From: Deltaproteobacteria bacterium
GTDB lineage: Bacteria; Myxococcota_A; Polyangia; Haliangiales; Haliangiaceae
Reading direction: 5' to 3'
Assembly: GCA_029565465.1 (NCBI GenBank)
Contig: JAKQOD010000871.1
Coordinates: forward strand, 1 to 34,996
Length of the DNA stretch: 34,996 nt
Below the pieces are notes generated by a model. That model saw only the letters and a list, made by a program, of their open reading frames with translations, ran no database searches and was not told the origin of the DNA. A program made the translations under genes and the position numbers. Positions 32,496 to 34,996 of the stretch are shown here, piece by piece. The stretch's first letter is position 1; every line of letters begins with the position of its first letter.

Positions 32496-33545
32496 ATGTC
32501 GACGGCAAAACCACCGCTGTTTTCATTTCGGATGGTGCCACTGATTTCCGCGCAGCTTTCGATGCGCGGCATTAACACAACCGACCTGCTCACGGCCGCC
32601 AAGTTGCCACCTTCGGGCGTGGCCAGCGAGATCACGGCACCGCTGCCACGGATTCGCGATTTTGTTGACCGTGCCGCAACCGCCGTCAAAGATCCGCTGT
32701 TCGGGCTGCACTTGGCCGAAGCTGTGCCGCCAGGTGCGTTCGGCTTTGCTGAGTTTGTGATGCGTACTGCGCCCACGGTGCAAGTGGCAATTGAAGCGCT
32801 CACTAGCTTTGCTGCGTTGATCAATCCAATTGGCCAGTTCACCATGCGCGTCGACAAAGGCCTGGCGCAGGTCGACTACAACGTCGCCGGGCCTCGCGAC
32901 GGCTTAGGCCAACACCTCAACGAGTACACGATCTGGCTAGTGGCGCGCTCGTTATCGCGCGTCGTCGAAGGTGGCGTGGCCATGCAACGCGCATGGTTCT
33001 GCCATCGCCGCAACGATGCCCGCGGCGATGTAAGCGCGCTGTTTGGCTGCCAGGTTGACTACGGCGCTGGCAGCAGTGGTTTTTCGATTGCCGCCGATTC
33101 GCTGCAACGCGTGCCGCGGGGCGCCGACCCTGCGCTGCACGCATTTTTGGTTGCGCAGTCGCAGGCGCAGCTAGCCAACACTGCACGCGTCGACGTAGTC
33201 GCCGATGTACAACGCATGATCGAGGCCCGCTTACCATCGACCAAGATCAGCGCCGATGACATTGCACGTGCGCTTGGGTTGTCGTCGCGCAGCATGCAGC
33301 GCCGCTTGCTCGAAGCCGGCACATCGTATGGCGAAGTGCTCGATCACGTGCGGCACCGTCGCTACGGCTCGTTGGCACGCTCGGGCCGCGTCTTTGATGC
33401 AGCACATGAACTTGGCTTTTCCAATCAACGCAGCGTGCGCCGTTGCATTGCGCGTTGGCGCGGCGGCAACGCTGGTGAGATGCCTGGCGTCGACGGTGTT
33501 GCGCCTAGTGCCGAGGATAGTGCCGACGGCAGCGACGACGAATAG
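32496..33545 (+). CDS. AraC-type transcriptional regulator with arabinose-binding-like N-terminus
   Basis: 349 residues. The N-terminal 200 residues (ISAQLSMRGINTTDLL, LFGLHLAEAVPPGAFGFAEF) match the regulatory domain of OruR/ArgR-type AraC regulators. The C-terminal DNA-binding part has a first helix-turn-helix at about 247-270 (ISADDIARALGLSSRSMQRRL) and a second ending LGFSNQRSVRRCIARWRGG. The final 30 residues are acidic. It starts one base after the protease stop, with GGAAGGG upstream, so it is the last gene of the operon. Regulators at the end of operons often control that operon, but this is inferred. Confidence 0.88.
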   Translation: MSTAKPPLFSFRMVPLISAQLSMRGINTTDLLTAAKLPPSGVASEITAPLPRIRDFVDRAATAVKDPLFGLHLAEAVPPGAFGFAEFVMRTAPTVQVAIEALTSFAALINPIGQFTMRVDKGLAQVDYNVAGPRDGLGQHLNEYTIWLVARSLSRVVEGGVAMQRAWFCHRRNDARGDVSALFGCQVDYGAGSSGFSIAADSLQRVPRGADPALHAFLVAQSQAQLANTARVDVVADVQRMIEARLPSTKISADDIARALGLSSRSMQRRLLEAGTSYGEVLDHVRHRRYGSLARSGRVFDAAHELGFSNQRSVRRCIARWRGGNAGEMPGVDGVAPSAEDSADGSDDE

Positions 33546-33551
33546 CGTTCG

Positions 33552-34388
33552 CTACTGAATTTGCACTGCTTCGATCTCAAGCCCAACACTAGCCAAGGTT
33601 GGTGCTTCGCCCGATGCAACCGCGATGTCCGCTTTGGTGAGGTCGTTGAACCCACTGCTCGCTTGCAACTCGGCCGCCGTGATCGTGCCGTTGCCGTCGG
33701 TATCGAGCAAAAACCGCAACCAGCTGCTGCGCGCCGGTTGGTTCAAGAACATTAACAGTGGTGGAACGATCAATGCGCGCACTGCTGTTGGCTCGACGGT
33801 GGCGGCGAACCGCCCTTGCATCGTATTGCCGCGCATCGTGACCACCAGCTCCGCCGCATCAGTTGCTAGCCAACCTGGCGCGCTGGCTGCGCCTACCGAG
33901 TCCGCCAGCCATGCTACCGGCACCGTGAGATCGTTGCCGGTAATTGTCCACTTGCTACCGTTGAGCACCGCTGTCGCTGGTTCGCTGATGCCATCGTGAA
34001 TCAGTGCGGCATCGCCGCCTGCGTGTTCGCGACATTGCGTCAGTTGCAACGTCCATGCGCTGGCGGCCGGCAAAGCTTGCAGCCGCGCCGCCATCGCAGC
34101 ACCTGGATCGTATTCCGCTGCGAGTTGCACCATCGCAACCGACGCAACCCCGAGTTGATTGTCTTGTTTGCCATCACCGTTGTAGTCGCGGCTCGTTAGC
34201 ACCGCTTGAAAATGGTTGCGCGGCAGCTTGGCTTGGGTGAACCGATACACCGTCGTTTGCGCCGTTGCGCTGCCTTCGCACGATGCCCGCTCGCTTGATT
34301 CAAGCCCACAGCCGGTGGCGCCCGTGGCGGCGGCAGTGGTGGCAACAGTCAGTGCAACGACCAGAGCGGAGCTATTGTTCAACTTCAT
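33552..34388 (-). CDS. EF-hand lipoprotein
   Basis: 278 residues. A signal peptide with ATGC (C27) as likely lipobox. A complete 12-residue EF-hand loop DTDGNGTITAAE (229-240) has all ligand positions, and DYNGDGKQD (68-76) is a dockerin/EF-like calcium loop. The part between is beta-rich, with cysteines at C37 and C119. It would be an exported calcium-binding lipoprotein. Its start lies downstream of an A/T-rich promoter region with inverted repeats. Its stop is 6 bases from the convergent AraC gene. No specific function is known. Confidence 0.84.
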   Translation of the reverse strand: MKLNNSSALVVALTVATTAAATGATGCGLESSERASCEGSATAQTTVYRFTQAKLPRNHFQAVLTSRDYNGDGKQDNQLGVASVAMVQLAAEYDPGAAMAARLQALPAASAWTLQLTQCREHAGGDAALIHDGISEPATAVLNGSKWTITGNDLTVPVAWLADSVGAASAPGWLATDAAELVVTMRGNTMQGRFAATVEPTAVRALIVPPLLMFLNQPARSSWLRFLLDTDGNGTITAAELQASSGFNDLTKADIAVASGEAPTLASVGLEIEAVQIQ

Positions 34389-34427
34389 AACACACTGCGT
34401 TAAGCAATATGCATTCCAATCAAGTAA

Positions 34428-34441
34428 GAATATTTATATTC
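34428..34441. promoter_or_regulatory. Short A/T-rich inverted repeat upstream of the EF-hand lipoprotein
   Basis: GAATAT-TT-ATATTC, 6-bp arms, about 40 bases before the lipoprotein ATG, in the most A/T-rich stretch of the window. It lies where a promoter would be expected; it could be part of it or an operator. Confidence 0.3.
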
Positions 34442-34460
34442 GCAATTACAACATATTACA

Positions 34461-34486
34461 TCACAAGCTAAACGTTGTGCTTGTGA
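34461..34486. promoter_or_regulatory. 8-bp inverted repeat upstream of the EF-hand lipoprotein
   Basis: TCACAAGC (34461-34468) and GCTTGTGA (34479-34486) are exact reverse complements with a 10-base spacer. The site lies between the zinc-finger gene and the lipoprotein gene, both minus strand. It has no T-run on the terminator side, so an operator is as likely as a terminator. Confidence 0.4.
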
Positions 34487-34587
34487 CAAAATGGCGCAAC
34501 GCGTCAATGAGAGTAGCCAGAGGTTCGGCCCCCCTATAGCGAACGCGAACGCACTCACAGGCTAGGTTTGCGACGAATTTGCCGCCG

Positions 34588-34996
34588 CTACTGATTGCGC
34601 TCAATGCGTGACCGCTGCCCTTTGGCGAGTCCGATCTTAAACGCTTCCATCACCGTAGGCGAATTGTAGCCGTGAGAGCCGGTGAGAATCCCTGCGGTTT
34701 TGGCGAGCGCTACTGCAGCGCCCTGGTCGATGCCGCAAGCAGTTACCGCTAATTTGAGCAGCTCCTCGGCCACTGCGTCTTCTGAAGGCACGCAGCGCGG
34801 ATTGATGCAGCGTCGCGTCCCGTCTGCTTCGACAAAGCGAAAAGGTAGCGCGCACCGATGGCAAGCAACGCGCTCGACATCTTCCCAGACAACGTAGGTG
34901 CAGTTAGGGTAACGATTGCAGCCGACCATGGGCCGCAAGTCGCCAAACGTCTTGTCTGTGATGTGCTTGGCAATGAGTTCGCCTTCGCAGCCTGGC
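34588..34996 (-). CDS. Topoisomerase-type C4 zinc-finger protein, 5' part outside the window
   Basis: Only the C-terminal 136 or so residues are present; the frame runs off the right edge. The first visible residues PGCEGELIAKHI and then GCNRYPNCTYVVW form the end of a topoisomerase I type C4 zinc finger (CPxC..GCxxYPxC). A second cysteine set follows (CHRC and RRCINPRC). The tail is a helical domain (AEELLKLAVTACGIDQ, then a Gly-rich loop). It may be the end of DNA topoisomerase I or of another DNA-binding enzyme that carries such fingers; the upstream sequence would decide. Confidence 0.7.
   Translation of the reverse strand, partial: PGCEGELIAKHITDKTFGDLRPMVGCNRYPNCTYVVWEDVERVACHRCALPFRFVEADGTRRCINPRCVPSEDAVAEELLKLAVTACGIDQGAAVALAKTAGILTGSHGYNSPTVMEAFKIGLAKGQRSRIERNQ

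Noticed and set aside
1-34996. Search for tRNA, rRNA, integrase, transposase and phage genes
   Set aside because: No cloverleaf-like sequence with a TTCRA loop, no rRNA-like stretch and no recombinase or phage motif was recognised by eye; a covariance-model search would be more sensitive.

Overview
The window looks like chromosomal DNA of a myxobacterium-type (Myxococcota) organism, most likely near Kofleriaceae/Haliangiales. This rests on three Ser/Thr protein kinases within about 13 kb, an atypical sigma factor translationally coupled to one of them, a wax ester synthase/DGAT, and lipoproteins whose mature N-terminus is an Asp/Ala/Pro-rich linker. The DNA is moderately GC-rich and densely coding on both strands. 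I saw no rRNA, tRNA, CRISPR array, transposase, integrase or phage structural gene. The taxon is an inference.

Left part (1-12.9 kb): a circularly permuted ribosome-assembly GTPase (YlqF/RbgA type), a DUF4336/metallo-beta-lactamase-like protein, thioredoxin TrxC with a small ORF that may be coupled to it, a WS/DGAT acyltransferase, a DJ-1/PfpI protein downstream of a large unrecognised exported protein, a short coding remnant that resembles the C-terminus of a Uma2 protein, the DEAH RNA helicase HrpA, and two exported or lipid-anchored proteins of unknown function.

Middle (12.9-27.1 kb) is signalling-rich. A sigma factor and a zinc-finger/kinase/TPR-like protein overlap by ATGA. A LysR regulator diverges from an MBL-fold lipoprotein. 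A kinase with a multi-pass C-terminus, a lipoprotein and a SpoU/TrmH RNA methyltransferase run in one direction. A YoaK membrane protein, a 1024-residue kinase with a helical repeat region and a DUF1993 protein run the other way. A 40-residue ORF, an FMN reductase and another lipoprotein follow.

Right part (27.2-35 kb): a block with different codon preference holds a DUF1877 protein with an Asp tract, a PDDEXK nuclease of the YhcG/DUF1016 family, and a 66-residue ORF coupled to it through a strong Shine-Dalgarno and an ATGA overlap. The nuclease gene contains two related perfect palindromes. After a DUF4184 membrane protein comes the most unusual unit: a tight three-gene operon of a YbjN/CesT-like protein with an acidic tail, a cytoplasmic trypsin-like protease fused to a zinc ribbon and a second YbjN-like domain, and an AraC-type regulator, with an 8-bp inverted repeat in its promoter region. 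The window ends with an EF-hand lipoprotein and the C-terminal part of a topoisomerase-type C4 zinc-finger protein cut by the right edge.
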